Origin: Hyposmocoma kahamanoa
Taxonomy: Eukaryota; Arthropoda; Insecta; Lepidoptera; Cosmopterigidae
Length of the DNA: 64,000 nt
Assembly (NCBI RefSeq): GCF_003589595.1
Contig: NW_020653712.1
Coordinates: 688,260 to 752,259, forward strand
Direction of reading: 5' to 3'
The notes under the pieces were generated by a model, which did not search any database, was not told where the DNA came from, and saw only the letters and a program-made list of their open reading frames with translations. Shown piece after piece: positions 41,748 through 53,329 of the stretch. The position numbers and the translations under genes were made by a program. Every line of letters begins with the position of its first letter. Position 1 is the stretch's first letter.

Positions 41748-41968
41748 TTATTTAATTATGGAAATATTACACGATGATTTCGACATTTGTGAACCGATTT
41801 TGATTCTGTTTTTGTTGGAAAGAAAATACCTCAGTAGTAGTCACATTCTAATTTGAATAAAATATTCCATATCTCATGGGATATTTGGGAATGAATCCGT
41901 TTTATCGGATTTCACTCACTTTCTGTTAACAGATTCCAAAAATATTGAGGTCGATTTTTGTTACAAAA
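41748..41968 (+). repeat. Rep-B, left end missing
   Basis: GACATTTGTGAACCGATTTTG, GTTGGAAAGAAAATACC and TATTGAGGTCGATTTTTG. Confidence 0.7.
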
Positions 41969-41989
41969 AAAAATATAAATATTATTATT

Positions 41990-42215
41990 TCTCACAGAAG
42001 GCGCAAAGATCTGCAACAAACACAGAATAATTCATAAGGTACTGCTGTTCCATGGCTTAATTGGCAGAGCATCTGCCACGGATTGCCTTGGTTCGAATCC
42101 AACAGGATCGATAGAATTTTTCTTAATGTTTCGATCTTTGTTGTAATAATTACAATAATTATAACAAAGTAGTCGAGTAATTTCACAAAAAATAATCGAA
42201 TATCATGGGAATAAA
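41990..42215 (+). mobile_element. SINE-1 unit, diverged
   Basis: tRNA-like segment 42046-42112: TTCCATGGCTTAATTGGCAG, GCATCTGCCACGGATTGCC, GGTTCGAATCCAACAGG. The tail is GATCTTTGTTGTAATAATT and GTAATTTCACAAAAAATAA. Box B is intact; the anticodon-arm region differs from 6037-6113. Confidence 0.7.
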
Positions 42216-42509
42216 ACATCGTGATATTTTATAAACTTCACAGCCACAGTCATAATTATATTATTTTATTTAGCTTTAGGCTGATGTTCTTGGTACAAAA
42301 CGTCAACAAATAATCTATTGACATCGTATTCCAAGTATTGTCCTAACCAGTATTAAACCAATATTTTAAAGTAACGTATTTTCACTTCGACATTTCACAA
42401 TTTGATTACAGCTCGCGTCAACTCGTTAGTTCTACCAGAGAGTTAAATTCACGGAATAACAAACTAGGTTATATTTATTTAATAATGTTATTTTTTATTA
42501 ATAAGTGTA

Positions 42510-42695
42510 AAATTGTGTGTGATGGAATTGTATAATTTGATTCCACCTTCTTCGGATTTATTCCTCGAACGCTTTAATATTGACCTTTTCAAGGCGAGAG
42601 TGAATAGGCATTATTTAAGTGTGCCCATCGTCGACCTCATCATCAGTTTCCATCAGGTGAGATGGAGATCAAAAGCGCACTTATTTTTTATAAAA
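42510..42695 (+). pseudogene. Retrotransposon RT C-terminal fragment
   Basis: GVMELYNLIPPSS-like start and FNIDLFKARVNRHYL, then CATCAGGTGAGATGGAGATC. Same family as 20976-21345; the central part is deleted. Confidence 0.7.
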
Positions 42696-43039
42696 AGAAA
42701 AAACTTGTGCTGTTTTAAAAATAAGTATCTAATTTTATTTATTTTTTTTAATTTTCATTTTCATCTTAGTTTTGAGGCTAAACATAAAACTATCAATGTT
42801 AGTTTATACATAGCAAAGGTTTTTTGCGCAGCTGAACTGATTAAAATAGGCATTGATTTCATTTACTTTACGTCTCTGACAAAGAGGATCAACCATTAAA
42901 AAAGAAGACCGTTTAGATTTTTTTTGCCTGCTGCTTTTTCAAATTTAAAATGATCCTTTAAATACAAGCCAATAATAAGTATAATATTGTACTAGACAAT
43001 AACACCAATTGTCTGGTCTCAAACTAAGAAATTCCCTGA

Positions 43040-43405
43040 TACAATTATTCCCTAAGAAGATTCCGATTGATATTCAAAATTTGCCATATACGAGGTTTAA
43101 AAGTATAGTGAAACAAATCCTTTAAGACTAAAGGTTTATTATACAGCTTCTGCGTACTTGGATGACAAAAATCTATGGTTAGCTCTTGCAGGTAGTCGGT
43201 AGTAGCGATCTAAGAAGTTAAAATTAAATATTGTTATGATAAATGTATTCAAATGTATACTCGTATTTACAAAGAGCAACCCCTAGAGTTTCTTCCTCAT
43301 TCTTCTCAGGGGAATCTGCCTTACGAATGAGCGGTAGAGTTTAACCATTATGACGATTTCAAGTGTAATAATGCTTACCTATGAAATAATGATTATATGA
43401 CTTTG
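43040..43405 (+). repeat. Retroelement tail, second copy
   Basis: TTGATATTCAAAATTTGCCA, CTTCTGCGTACTTGGATGAC, AGAGTTTCTTCCTCATTCTT and CTTACCTATGAAATAATGAT match 33297-33630. Confidence 0.7.
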
Positions 43406-43481
43406 AACCGTACTAAGAGTAACAGAACTCAGAACACAACCAATTTTTTTATGAGACGGGACGAACTAGTCGCCCACCGCC

Positions 43482-43695
43482 GCAAAAGGGTAATATGAGC
43501 AATAATGTACTCCGGTTTTGTAGGGTCAATGGCGCTGGTGAAATGACAGGCACATGAGACTTGCCAACTTATGTCTCAGGGTGACGAGCGCAGTGGCAGT
43601 GTCCCTTAGATATTTGCGATTTAAAGCTCTGAGTGGCACTGCAACTGTTATGGACAGGCGCACGACTTGTTCGTCCCGTCACTTGATATCATATA
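43482..43695 (+). repeat. Rep-A, left part damaged
   Basis: CCGCAAAAGGGTAATATGAG to GTCCCGTCACTTGATATCAT; 'GAGACGGGACGAACTAGTCG' just before (43453) is the end of an oppositely oriented copy. Confidence 0.8.
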
Positions 43696-43714
43696 AAAAT
43701 GTTTCCAGAATTAT

Positions 43715-44200
43715 TATTATTCCGGCCGCAGCCCTCAACGACTTCATCCGTCAGGCCTTAGCCACTCTTAAAGTGCCAGCTATACTCGAGACAAGCGACA
43801 TGAAGCAAACAGATGGCAAACACGCGGACGTAATGACTCTCATCCCTTGGAGTACGAGACGGGCACTGGTGTGGGACGTCACACACTTGCCTTATCCCAC
43901 CTTCAGCACACCAGCAAGACAGCAAGAGGCTCCACAGCTGAGCTGGCGGAAATAATAAAAAGTAATAAGGATTTCGGCTCCGACGATTTACGGCTTTTGG
44001 AGTCGAAACCCTCGGCCCGTGGGGACCCGGTGGCCTTCATCTGCAAAATTTTACCTAAAAAATTAATAGTCTGTCTGGGAAACCCAAGGGCCTGCAGCTA
44101 CCTTGCCCAACGCATTAGCATAGCCTTTCAAATGGGGAACGCTGCCAGCATCTTGGGTACCTTGATGCGGGGACCCAATTTTATTCATGTAATTTAAAAA
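43715..44200 (+). pseudogene. C-terminal domain of a non-LTR reverse transcriptase protein, frameshifted
   Basis: The first frame (to 43955) reads NDFIRQALATLKVPAILETS, then DGKHADVMTLIPW and RALVWDVTHLPYP. After a frame change near 43900 the second frame carries TSKTARGSTAELAEI, GDPVAFICKILPK and NPRACSYLAQRISIAFQMGN, ending in a stop at about 44197. The pattern ND-I-RAL ... DG ... TLIPW ... LVWDVT ... QRIS-A-Q-GNA is one I associate with C termini of retrotransposon polyproteins in many invertebrates. The spaced acidic residues followed by WDVT suggest a nuclease-like fold, but that is inference. It follows directly on a Rep-A copy. Confidence 0.65.
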
Positions 44201-44252
44201 TCCTAGTTTTACTTCTTAATATTAAGCTTTTATTATACCTTACCTGTATGTT

Positions 44253-44475
44253 CGATTGGCTCATGGCAAACCCGGTGTGCACCGGGTTTTCATGGTGTCG
44301 CCATCTCTGAGGTCCCAGGTTCGATCCCCGGCTGGGTCAATGTAGAAATTAACTTTTCTATTTTCTCGGGTCTGAGTGTTTGTGGTACCGTCGTTGTTTC
44401 CAATTTCCATAACACAAGCGCTTAGTTATTTACTTTGGGATCAGAGCAACGAATGTGATATCGTCTAATATTTAA
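44253..44475 (+). mobile_element. SINE-3, head altered
   Basis: Box B GGTTCGATCCCCGG is intact. The box A area is replaced by AACCCGGTGTGCACCGGGTT, a palindrome. The body AACTTTTCTATTTTCTCGGG, GTGTTTGTGGTACCGTCGTT and the end GATATCGTCTAATATTT match 27889-28088. Confidence 0.75.
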
Positions 44476-44799
44476 AAAAAAATTATTGATCGTCTCCTGT
44501 AATAATGAGTTCCTAAATAACAATTTTGTTTAAATTACGATAATAATTTTGTTTTTTAACCGAGTTCGAAACAAGTCTAAAAATTATTTCAAAAGAAAAC
44601 AAAACCCGACTGCAAAAAAAATTTTTAGCTGGAAAAATAAAAAAGTAACTTCCCCTCGCTAAGACTAGCCTATGACACTCTCACAATCAAAACACCTCAT
44701 ATGTCAAGATCCATCAAGCCGTTTTGGCTATACACGGAAACACAAAAACGGACACACATACACACATTCACTCGAAAAACTTAGCCCTCCCGCTGTCGG

Positions 44800-44915
44800 G
44801 TAAAAAGGAGGAGGTTCCTAATTTGACTTTTTTTTGCGTGTGTGTTACGTAATTACTCCGACATTTGTGAACTGCTTTCGATCATTCTTTTTTGTTGGAA
44901 AGGGACAATATATAT
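44800..44915 (+). repeat. Rep-B left part
   Basis: AAAAAGGAGGAGGTTCCTAA to TTCTTTTTTGTTGGAAAGGG; it stops before MITE-1. Confidence 0.75.
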
Positions 44916-44939
44916 TTTTTTGAGATATCCATTGACTTA

Positions 44940-45157
44940 CAATTATATGGACGTCGGGTCCGCGCTAAAAAGTGTCCGCACTTGTAAGGCGCTAAAATCG
45001 TATACAGAGCGCGACACTCCGCTTTAGTCTTCATTTGTTCTACTGACAGCGCGATACTGCGATGACATTACAATTTAAATTTCGAATAGATTGACTTGGG
45101 ACATTTTTTTCGTGGTTTTTGTATTAGACCCGTCGTCCATTTATTTGTAAGTCAATG
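44940..45157 (-). mobile_element. MITE-1, short form
   Basis: 218 bp; CATTGACTTACAATTATATG to CATTTATTTGTAAGTCAATG. Flanks GAGATATC (44932-44939) and GAGATACT (45158-45165) agree at the first six of eight bases. Confidence 0.88.
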
Positions 45158-45165
45158 GAGATACT

Positions 45166-46095
45166 CGTATCATAAAAAAATCATAACCCAGTTTTAGAAT
45201 GTTGAAATTGTTTAATGATAATTCAGCTAAGCATTGTTAGGGTAAGTTCCGATAAGTCGAACATGTTAACTAATTTTAACTGTCTTTAAAAGGGAATTTT
45301 GTGCTCTATTTTTTGCTGTTTAAAACGGTTATTTGACCATTTGTCACTTAGCCACGTTTTACTTACTTAACGGTTGTGTAGCGGTTCAATTAAAATTTTA
45401 AGAAATGAAGAATTCATATATGGAATATCAGGGTGGCAAATTAAGGTATTAATTATTTCAAAATGTTTGTTATCTAGATATATTGTAAGTGAAATATTTA
45501 TTACCTATTGATCTAGACAATTCGATTTGCCTTTCTGTTGAATGGATTCACTTGAAAATCGCTTTGAAATAAATGGATACAAAAAATCATTACATCGTAT
45601 GCACATGAGTCGATCGTTATAAAAATCGAATTGTAATTTATATCCTTAGTGGTAAGAATCCACAGAATTGCAATTGTTTTCATCATACTTGCTCGTAAAC
45701 AGTGTCATAACATGCAGACAAAGTCGACTATAATATCTTAAATTTTGCTCACAAAATCTGAACATATATTTTACAATAACTTGAAGTATAAAAAAAAACT
45801 AAACATTTGCAATTCAACTACATTTCATTAAATTCATTTCGCGAATTCAAATTTTGTAGGATTTTCAAAATTAGGAAATGTTATTTTTTATCTAATACGA
45901 GTACTTTGTGACTGCACGCGTCTGTGCATTTTATAACATTTTAGTTCGAGTTGTGTTATATAAGGTAGAATAGATGGCTATCTATTAAAAAAAAAACCCA
46001 CCATTTCGTCGGGGATAATAGTGCAATTACGCGTAACTAGCATTTGATTATGTGTCTCCATTTCGGTAATTTAATCGCCAAATCACATCCGCGAA
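45166..46095. other. AT-rich stretch, nothing recognised
   Basis: No repeat family of the window and no splice-flanked frame noticed. Confidence 0.4.
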
Positions 46096-46320
46096 AATGT
46101 GGCAACCAAATTAGCGTGATTTACGGGAATCTATTGTTATCAGTCCGTAGACAACATAAATTAATGCTTACTGTGCAAAAATGAAAGACATAGCCTTTGA
46201 AATAATAAAGTAATAACGTTAAATCCCACTATAGTGAAATTTGGTTTGGTGCCCCCTTTTTGCCAATACTACATACGCGGATTTGCAACATCCTCGATTA
46301 TTTGCAAAAACGCGTAACTC
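46096..46320. repeat. Unclassified repeat paired with 52396-52625
   Basis: CAACCAAATTAGCGTGATTT, CAGTCCGTAGACAACATAAA, AATAACGTTAA and GGTTTGGTGC occur in the same order in both. Neither copy shows terminal repeats or coding sequence. Confidence 0.75.
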
Positions 46321-46831
46321 TCGTTAGTATTTTCTTATTTAGCGCCTTTAATACACAAAATTTGTAAAAGTATTGAATTATACCAAATCCTGTATTTACG
46401 TACGGATTGATTGGGTTTTAACCCACTGCTTATCTTGAAGAACATGACGTACTGTATTGTACAGCCTATATTATCGTACGATATCGTTCGAGGACTGATT
46501 CGGTAACAGGTATAAAAATACCTGCACCAAGAAAAAAGTAACATTAATAGTTAGCTGTTTTTACGACAGTATGAACGAGATGCGAAATTGTTGCTGCGTA
46601 ATTAATAACAGGTTTTTTTTTATGTTTTCATTACGTGACCACTACTCACAATAAACAACTTTTTTTTTTCTACAAACTTAAAAGTGGAAATTTTTGCCAT
46701 GTAACATTTTTTATCACAATCATCTTATTTTTTTTAATTAGAATAACTATAAACAAAGCAGCATTTGTTGGACAAAACCAATAGACCATTCAAAGGAGAA
46801 TTTGGAAACTAGAGGGTCAGTTTTTTTTTTA

Positions 46832-47045
46832 ATATCAAGTCACGGGACGAAGTCGTGCGCCTGATGGTAGCTACAAACCTGTCCATAACAGTTGCAGTGC
46901 CACTCAGAGCTTTAAATCGCAAAGATCTGAGGGTCACTGCCACTGCGCTCGTCGCACTGAAACATTGACAAGTCCCATGTGCCTGTAATTTCACCAGCTC
47001 GAACTGCCTGGACGAACTCTCACAAGGAGATTTTCTGCTACTAAA
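46832..47045 (-). repeat. Rep-A, deleted in the middle
   Basis: ATATCAAGTCACGGGACGAAG, then from TTTCACCAGC straight to TCGAACTGCC, then CACAAGGAGATTTTCTGCTA. It meets the next copy head-to-head. Confidence 0.8.
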
Positions 47046-47172
47046 TCAACTTACGTCTAAGGGTGATTGGCGCAGATCTTTGCGATTTAAAGCTCTGAGT
47101 GGCACTGCAACTGGCAGACAGGCGTGTCTGTTGCCACCAGTCGACTTGTTCGTTCAGTAACTTGGTATCGTA
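47046..47172 (+). repeat. Rep-A right half
   Basis: CAACTTACGTCTAAGGGTGA to CGACTTGTTCGTTCAGTAAC. Confidence 0.8.
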
Positions 47173-47519
47173 AAAAAGGTCTGTTTGACAGCTCAAATTC
47201 GGTGATGTCCGAAAAGGGGTGGCGCTAGTTTCGTTTCAATCTGTTCAATTTAATCAACAAATCTGATAGGTCAATGTCTGACGTGGTGCTATGGCGTAAT
47301 GATCGTTGCTGGGTTGCCATGTCAAAATAAGGAGTGAAGTTAACAGTCAATGCTATAATATTCTTTAATATTAAATTTTCGTTTCACTATAGACTTAAAT
47401 CTCAACCGGATTTTGAATATCAACCGGAACTTATTATAAAGTCGACCTTGGCAAGTATATTTCTTCCAGATTAAGGACGTCCTTATAAAAGGTCAGGTCA
47501 AAGTACAGAATACTAAAAA

Positions 47520-47768
47520 AACCGACCTTATAAGTTCGTGGTATTACATCTATTTTAAAAGTTTTATTGAAATCGGTTACCCCAAGTTTGCCTTCTTGGA
47601 GGTGGAGTATTTTCTTCAAATTTAAATGGGACCGCTGAGGTACACTCTTTTTAACAAAAAAAGAATTTTCAGAATCGGGTAACAAATGTCGCGACTTATC
47701 GCGTAATACATATGCAAAAACAAAATACAGTCTAATTAAGAACCTCCTCCTTTTTTTGAAATCTACGA
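47520..47768 (-). repeat. Rep-B, nearly complete
   Basis: ACCGACCTTATAAGTTCGTG to CCTCCTCCTTTTTTTGAA; the outermost bases of the right inverted repeat are changed. Confidence 0.8.
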
Positions 47769-48097
47769 TAAGTTTGAAGTGTATGACATAACTGATACGA
47801 GTCAACGTACGTTAGGAACGAATCAAGTGTTAGTCCGTAGTGTCTACCTACCCCAACGAGGGACTGGAGTGGTGTATAATTGTATTCAAATTCACAAACA
47901 CCCATAGGGTGTCGTTAACAACACAATAAAAAAAAATAACAATTCATTCAAACACTCTATCTCGATTTGAAAATGGAATCAATGGAATTCCACTTGACTG
48001 CGTCCGCCATTTTGTTTTTTTTAATGCAGCGGCGTCTTTTGACTGCCAGTGTCTAGTTGAGAAAGACTTTTTTAGGGTACTGTAATTATGCAAACCA

Positions 48098-48405
48098 ATG
48101 TTAAAATAATAAATGCGAAAGTAACTTTGTGTGTTACATTTTCACGCCTAAACCGCTGAACCAAATTTGATGAATTTCGGTATTGAAATAGATGAGATCT
48201 AGACCTAACTTTTTGTCACAAAAATAAGTCTTAAAGAGGGTGAAATTGGAGACGACAGTTTGTAGGGAGAACCAACCATTTCTCAACTAAGGGATCTGAT
48301 CTGAAAATTTATATGTTGCTTTTTGTAAAGAAAATTAGTATTAGTATAGTAAGCTATTTGAAATACATATTCTACACAGACGACGTTGCGGGCATCAGCT
48401 AGTTT
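48098..48405 (+). mobile_element. Non-autonomous Helitron
   Basis: The 5' side AATAATAAATGCGAAAGTAA, the interior CGCCTAAACCGCTGAACC and GGAGAACCAACC, and the 3' end GTTGCGGGCATCAGCTAGTT follow the familiar lepidopteran Helitron pattern ending in CTAGT. The exact 5' TC was not pinned down. It has no helicase and no target duplication, as expected for the class. Confidence 0.75.
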
Positions 48406-48431
48406 TTATATAGACAACGAAAGTTAATTTT

Positions 48432-48645
48432 TAGTAGCAGTAGAGCTCCATGTGAAACAGTTCGTCCAAGGGCCACCTTACTTATTTCTGCCGCCAAGCA
48501 GTAATGTCAGCATTACTGTGTTCCGGTTTCGAAGGATAAGGGTGCTGGTAAAATTACAGGCACATGGGACTTGTCAACTTATGTCTCAGAGTGACGGGCG
48601 CAGTGTTAATGCCATTCAGATCTTTGCAATTTAATGATGTTATAA
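48432..48645 (+). repeat. Rep-A, right third missing
   Basis: TAGTAGCAGTAGAGCTCCAT to TCAGATCTTTGCAATTTAATG. Confidence 0.85.
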
Positions 48646-48794
48646 AAAAAAAGATTTGAGGCTATCAGCACAAAGGTGATGTAACCCACATTCAATTTTT
48701 ATTTCCACAGAATTACTTCAAATGGTATTATGTAATTATTTTATATTTGGATGCTATTTTCATGTATAAATAATTATCAGTTTTTTATTTTTTT

Positions 48795-49108
48795 TAATCG
48801 ACCTCAAAACTTTGCTTTGTTATTGGAATTATTATTTTAATTATTGGCTTTGTTATTGGAATTACATGTGGCAAGTTTTATTGTAATCGGTTACCGGAAA
48901 GTGTGTGAAACCGGATTCATTTCCTAGTTTGCCACCCTTACAGGTGGAATATTTTCTTCGAATTTCAATGGGACCAATACTGCGGTATCCTCTTTCCAAT
49001 AAAAAATAATCATCAAAATCGGTTCACAAATGCCAGAGTAATCGGGTAACATACACACAAAGAAAATACAGTTGAATTAAGGATCTACTCCGTTTTTTAA
49101 ATCGGATA
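48795..49108 (-). repeat. Rep-B with a small internal tandem repeat
   Basis: ATCGACCTCAAAACTTTGCTT, then TTGTTATTGGAATTA occurs twice (48818 and 48849), then ACCACCCTTACAGGTGGAAT and CTACTCCGTTTTTTAAATCGG. Confidence 0.8.
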
Positions 49109-49194
49109 AAAAATTAGTAATTAAATGTATATAATAGCACAACCTTTGTTTTAAATTCAGTTTTAAAACAAGTTGTAAATAAATAAATAAATAA

Positions 49195-49405
49195 TAATAA
49201 ATAACGCACACACTCAACATAGCCCCGCACTAGGGAAACCCTGTGTCGCGGGTGCCATGGACACACACATAGACAACCACAAATTACACCCAAACTCACG
49301 AGAGAAATAATTATAGGCCATACAACTATTTCTCCCGGCCCGGGAATCGAACCTGGGACCTCTGAGTGGCAGTCCGGCATGGTAACCGTTCGGCCACGGA
49401 GGCAG
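49195..49405 (-). mobile_element. SINE-2, full-length
   Basis: AACGCACACACTCAACATAG to GGTAACCGTTCGGCCACGGA; both pol III boxes are intact (CGTTCGGCCA; GGGAATCGAACC). Confidence 0.87.
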
Positions 49406-49409
49406 TAAA

Positions 49410-50600
49410 TAATAAATATTTTAAAACAGTCATTATAATCTAAACATACTACCCTGAAAAATTTTTCGAAATGGCGCTTACGCGCTTTCTACGAAACGCC
49501 GATGACATAGTACATACACTCAGCTAAACGTCAAATTTTACTGATTATCACTTTTGTTAACAGCAAATTTAAACACTATGAAAATTAGCACAAGGTAAAA
49601 TAAAATTGTCAACAACAATTTTGACATGAAAAATAAATAATAAAATATGTCTCGTATACGGACCCCCTATAAATAATTCTGAATAAAACTCTTGACGAAT
49701 TTTTTTTTGAACTTCCCAATAAGCTCAACAATAAAGGAGCACACATTATTATAGAATTGACACCTTTTTTCTCACGAGTGTGTTCCGAGCCTTTTTGTGT
49801 GCGGTGGCGAAATGACTGGCTGGAATTATTACAACCACTTTATACAGGGTGTAATTTTATTAATTAATATGTATATATCCTAGCCGGTCTCTGCTACAAC
49901 GACTGCTATTGTTTAGAATTAGAGCTACGGTTGTTTGCTCTTTCATGTGCCCGTAGAAGCCTACAGTAGCCAATCTTATTGGTAAATGTTCGCAAACAGT
50001 GGCAACACGTAAGGACTTAGTAATAAAAGTAGTAATAAAAGATGGCTGCAGGTGTCTTAGCCTTGAGAGCATCACGTTTCGCGTCCAGGTCTGACAGTTT
50101 CTGCGCCTCAAATTTAGTCAACTGAGTTTTCACAAAGTGCCTCTACGCAGAACGACGACTCGACTGCATCTCTCACCTCGTGGGGTCGCACGTTCAAATC
50201 GACACCGTCACTGTGCAAAATTGTGAACTTTTTGGACAACGGTAATTAAAGTTTCTGAAATTAAGTTTAAATTCAAAATTTTTACGAAAAAAATCTAACT
50301 TCCTTCTAGTCGTGCTGAAGTAGTGTACTTTTGTCATGTCATTATATTATATTGGTGACGGATCACCAACAATTGTACAAGGTGAATCATAGTAAGAATA
50401 ACCGTACAGCTATTTGTACAATCAACCGCATCATTTACAGATTACTATAAAAATATAAGATTGTCATTTCCCAAGCTTAAAAACTACATTCAAAATATTT
50501 TGATTGAAAAGTTGTATTACAAAATTGAAGACTACGTGTTAGATAAAGATGTATGGATAAACGTCATGACTCCAGATTCCACGCAAATTTGATTCAAAGT
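49410..50600. other. Mixed AT-rich stretch, no recognised gene
   Basis: ATACAGGGTGTAATTTTATT near 49852 resembles a transposon end, but no partner was found. Bases 50090-50220 are more balanced in composition (CCTCTACGCAGAACGACG, CACCTCGTGGGGTCGCACG). An 83-codon minus frame at 49860-50111 has no motif I can name. Confidence 0.35.
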
Positions 50601-50760
50601 GTATTCCACAGTATTTAAGTTTATTTGAAAAGAACAATCACTAGAGTTTTTCACAGGGAAGTTAACGTAGTGAACGAGCAGTAGCTTAAATGTGACGTTT
50701 TTAAGTATAAATTTAATTTATCTATGGAATAAATCATTCTTTGTCTTTGACTATAAACGG
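50600..50760 (+). repeat. Retroelement 3' tail, diverged
   Basis: AGAACAATCACTAGAGTTTT, GGAATAAATCATTCTTTGTC and TTTGACT parallel the 33540-33650 tail. Confidence 0.6.
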
Positions 50761-50881
50761 TTTAAATGTTACATATGAAAAAATTGAGTGTCTCATATTT
50801 AACGTCCTAAATAATAAACAAATAATATTCAATTATTAATAAAGGATGTAGTGTATGTTGGTACATGACATCTCATTGACA

Positions 50882-51092
50882 AACTGCCTCTATGGCTGAA
50901 CGGTTACCATGCTGATTTGCCACGCAGATGTCCCACGTTCGATTCCCGGGCCGGGAGAAATATTTGTATGGCCTACAATTATTTCTCTCGTGAGTTAGGG
51001 TGTAATTTGTGGTTATCTATGTGTGTGTCCATAGCACCCGCGACACAGAGTTTCCCCAGGTTGTAAGTGTGTGCGTTATTATTATAATAATT
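50882..51092 (+). mobile_element. SINE-2, full-length
   Basis: CTGCCTCTATGGCTGAACGG, CGTTCGATTCCCGGGCCGGG, ending GTGTGTGCGTTATTATTAT. Confidence 0.87.
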
Positions 51093-51094
51093 AT

Positions 51095-51865
51095 TGTATT
51101 TAATACACATAAAGAGGTTTTATACGTGTCTCGGGCACATATGACGCGCGGTGTATTGGATCACTCCAATCAGGTAGTCTATCAGCCGGGAAGCTTCAGG
51201 AAAAAGACGCGGACGTGTATATGGGCGAGCCAGAGAGAAACATTTAGAAAATAACAGTATTACAAAGATTGAACACAACGAAAACTTCGTATTATTTTTA
51301 TGACTTTCATGTGATAAAAGTACTTTTAACATATGATCACATGTGACTTTATTACACCAATAGTATGACTTCCTAACCACCATTTAATGTCGTTTTACTC
51401 AACAAAATAAGCACAAAATTGCTAATTTTTTTGTATTAATGTAAGTTCCCGAACTTAATAACGGAATGATTTATGATGCACTCTGTATATGATGACCACC
51501 GGTGTCTCTCAGGTAGCTTTAAAGTGTTTGCGTTCCCCTCGATCCCTGTCCACCTCAGTCGAGTCGGTGTGGCGCCCTAAATAAATAATTTCTGTCGTAG
51601 AAGGTCTTCTAGTCGTATTTACAACCTTACATCCTTATTTTAACAACAGCTTCTAAAAAAGATTACTAACGGTGACGAAAAAGAAAAATTAAAGGTTGCA
51701 AAACTCCAAGGCTTGCAACCTATTTTAACCTTTCTTTTTCGTCCTCCTAACCTGCGTCTGCTAATTTTTAAATCATCTAAGCTGTTTGTCTATCAGGGAT
51801 GCCGCAGATGTGGGTTATGACATGTGCAGGACGCGGAAGCGAATTTTTCATCGTTGACATGATTG
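51095..51865. other. No recognised gene; two GC-richer patches
   Basis: 51120-51230 (ATATGACGCGCGGTGTATTG, AAGACGCGGACGTG) and 51490-51570 (CCCTCGATCCCTGTCCACC). AGGTTGCAAAACTCCAAGGC and TTGCAACCTATTTTAACCTT near 51690 form a short inverted pair. Confidence 0.35.
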
Positions 51866-51867
51866 GT

Positions 51868-51945
51868 GCTGGTGAAATTACAGGCACCTGGGACTTTTCA
51901 ACTTATGTCAAAGGCAGAGCATCTCAGATCTTTGCGATTTAACGC
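51868..51945 (+). repeat. Rep-A middle fragment
   Basis: GGTGCTGGTGAAATTACAGG to ATCTTTGCGATTTA. Confidence 0.75.
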
Positions 51946-52395
51946 AATGATTTAAAAAGGCTATTTTCATCATTTGTCATTTAGCCGTATTTTAGTTAGT
52001 GGATGGTAGAATTGAGATCGGAAAAAAATTCTTCCAACGTCAAATCAAGTTTAAAAGCTGTAAACTTTGCAGCCCCTTCCCATGTTTCTTAAAGGAGAAA
52101 CATGCCTATACTACAAATTTTCTAGTATGATCCCTGAGACACTTCATTTGATGTTTTCACAGGGATGAGGTAAAGTCGATACATTTTTGAAGCAAAGGTT
52201 CTCTCTTATACAGCCTTGCATAATATTACGGATTTAAAAAAACATAACAATTGAGTTTTTAAAATAAAGGACTCCCATGATTTGTGTATAAATAATATTT
52301 ATTTTATTTCTGATATCCGATCCGTTATTTCTATGGAATAGGTACAGGTACCGGATAAGAAATAAATGAAATGTAAACGCAGTCTTTGTTTATGA

Positions 52396-52625
52396 TACAA
52401 TAACAATCAGCAACCAAATTAGCGTGATTTACAGGGACTCTACTGTCATCAGTCCGTAGACAACATAAATTAGTGCTTTCTGTACAAAAATGATAGTCGT
52501 AGCCATTGAAATAACAAATTAATAACGTTAAGTCCGTCTTCTGTGGTATTTGGTTTGGTGCAGATACGTGCCTTTTACCAATACTACAGACGTGAATTTG
52601 CACTATCCACGACATTATATATTTA
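52396..52625. repeat. Unclassified repeat, partner of 46096-46320
   Basis: Same order of blocks as 46096-46320 (CAACCAAATTAGCGTGATTT through CAATACTACAGACG). The upstream and downstream contexts differ, so this is dispersed rather than a local duplication. Confidence 0.75.
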
Positions 52626-53329
52626 TTCAATAAATTACCGAAAACTTTTTATTTTTATACCTCATCTCTAGCAAATGCAGTCTAATGAAGTAACCTTTGT
52701 ACGTTATCGTTAAATTCATTTTTGAAAAAAAAAAATGTTTCTCTGGGCATTTGTCACTAATTTGGTGTTACTTTTACTTTAATTTTATGTATTTGCTTAA
52801 ACAAAGGATTCACTTAAAAGCGAGACTTATAAAAATAGTTGAGACTTATAAAAACACGCATTTTATATACGTAAATTAGTAGACTTCGTTACAAGGTTAT
52901 ATTATGAAGAATTTTGTGAAGTGTCACAGGGATCGTCCTAGAAAATTTGTAGTATAGTAACAAGCTGATAATACACAAAAGTATTCCCAGTTGTAAAGAC
53001 AAAAAGAACAAATCGATTTTCGATCAAAATGATTTGTTGCCATGCGCACACGCGCGTGCATTGACCAATTACAATCAATTTCTATCTGTTACATTTCACG
53101 CGATTGTTGACAAGTGTTGGTTGTTTTAGATGTCAAGTGGTTCGGTATGGTATGTTTGCAACATACCCTACTCGACTTCAATTGTTGTGGACGCCATATT
53201 ACCCGAGATCAACTACCAAAGCATTACGAAGCCCAACACCATCAACGATGACCTCCGTGGTGGAATGACTTGTACACAAATGGGGCTCCACAGATTGAAT
53301 TTATCCGACGTGGGGTAGCTGTTAATATG

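Noticed and set aside
43554..43955. A 133-residue protein starting in Rep-A
   Set aside because: The N-terminal part is translated Rep-A; only the part after about 43715 is retrotransposon coding sequence.
49845..49880. A transposon end at ATACAGGGTGTAATTT
   Set aside because: The word resembles known ends, but no partner end, duplication or protein was found.
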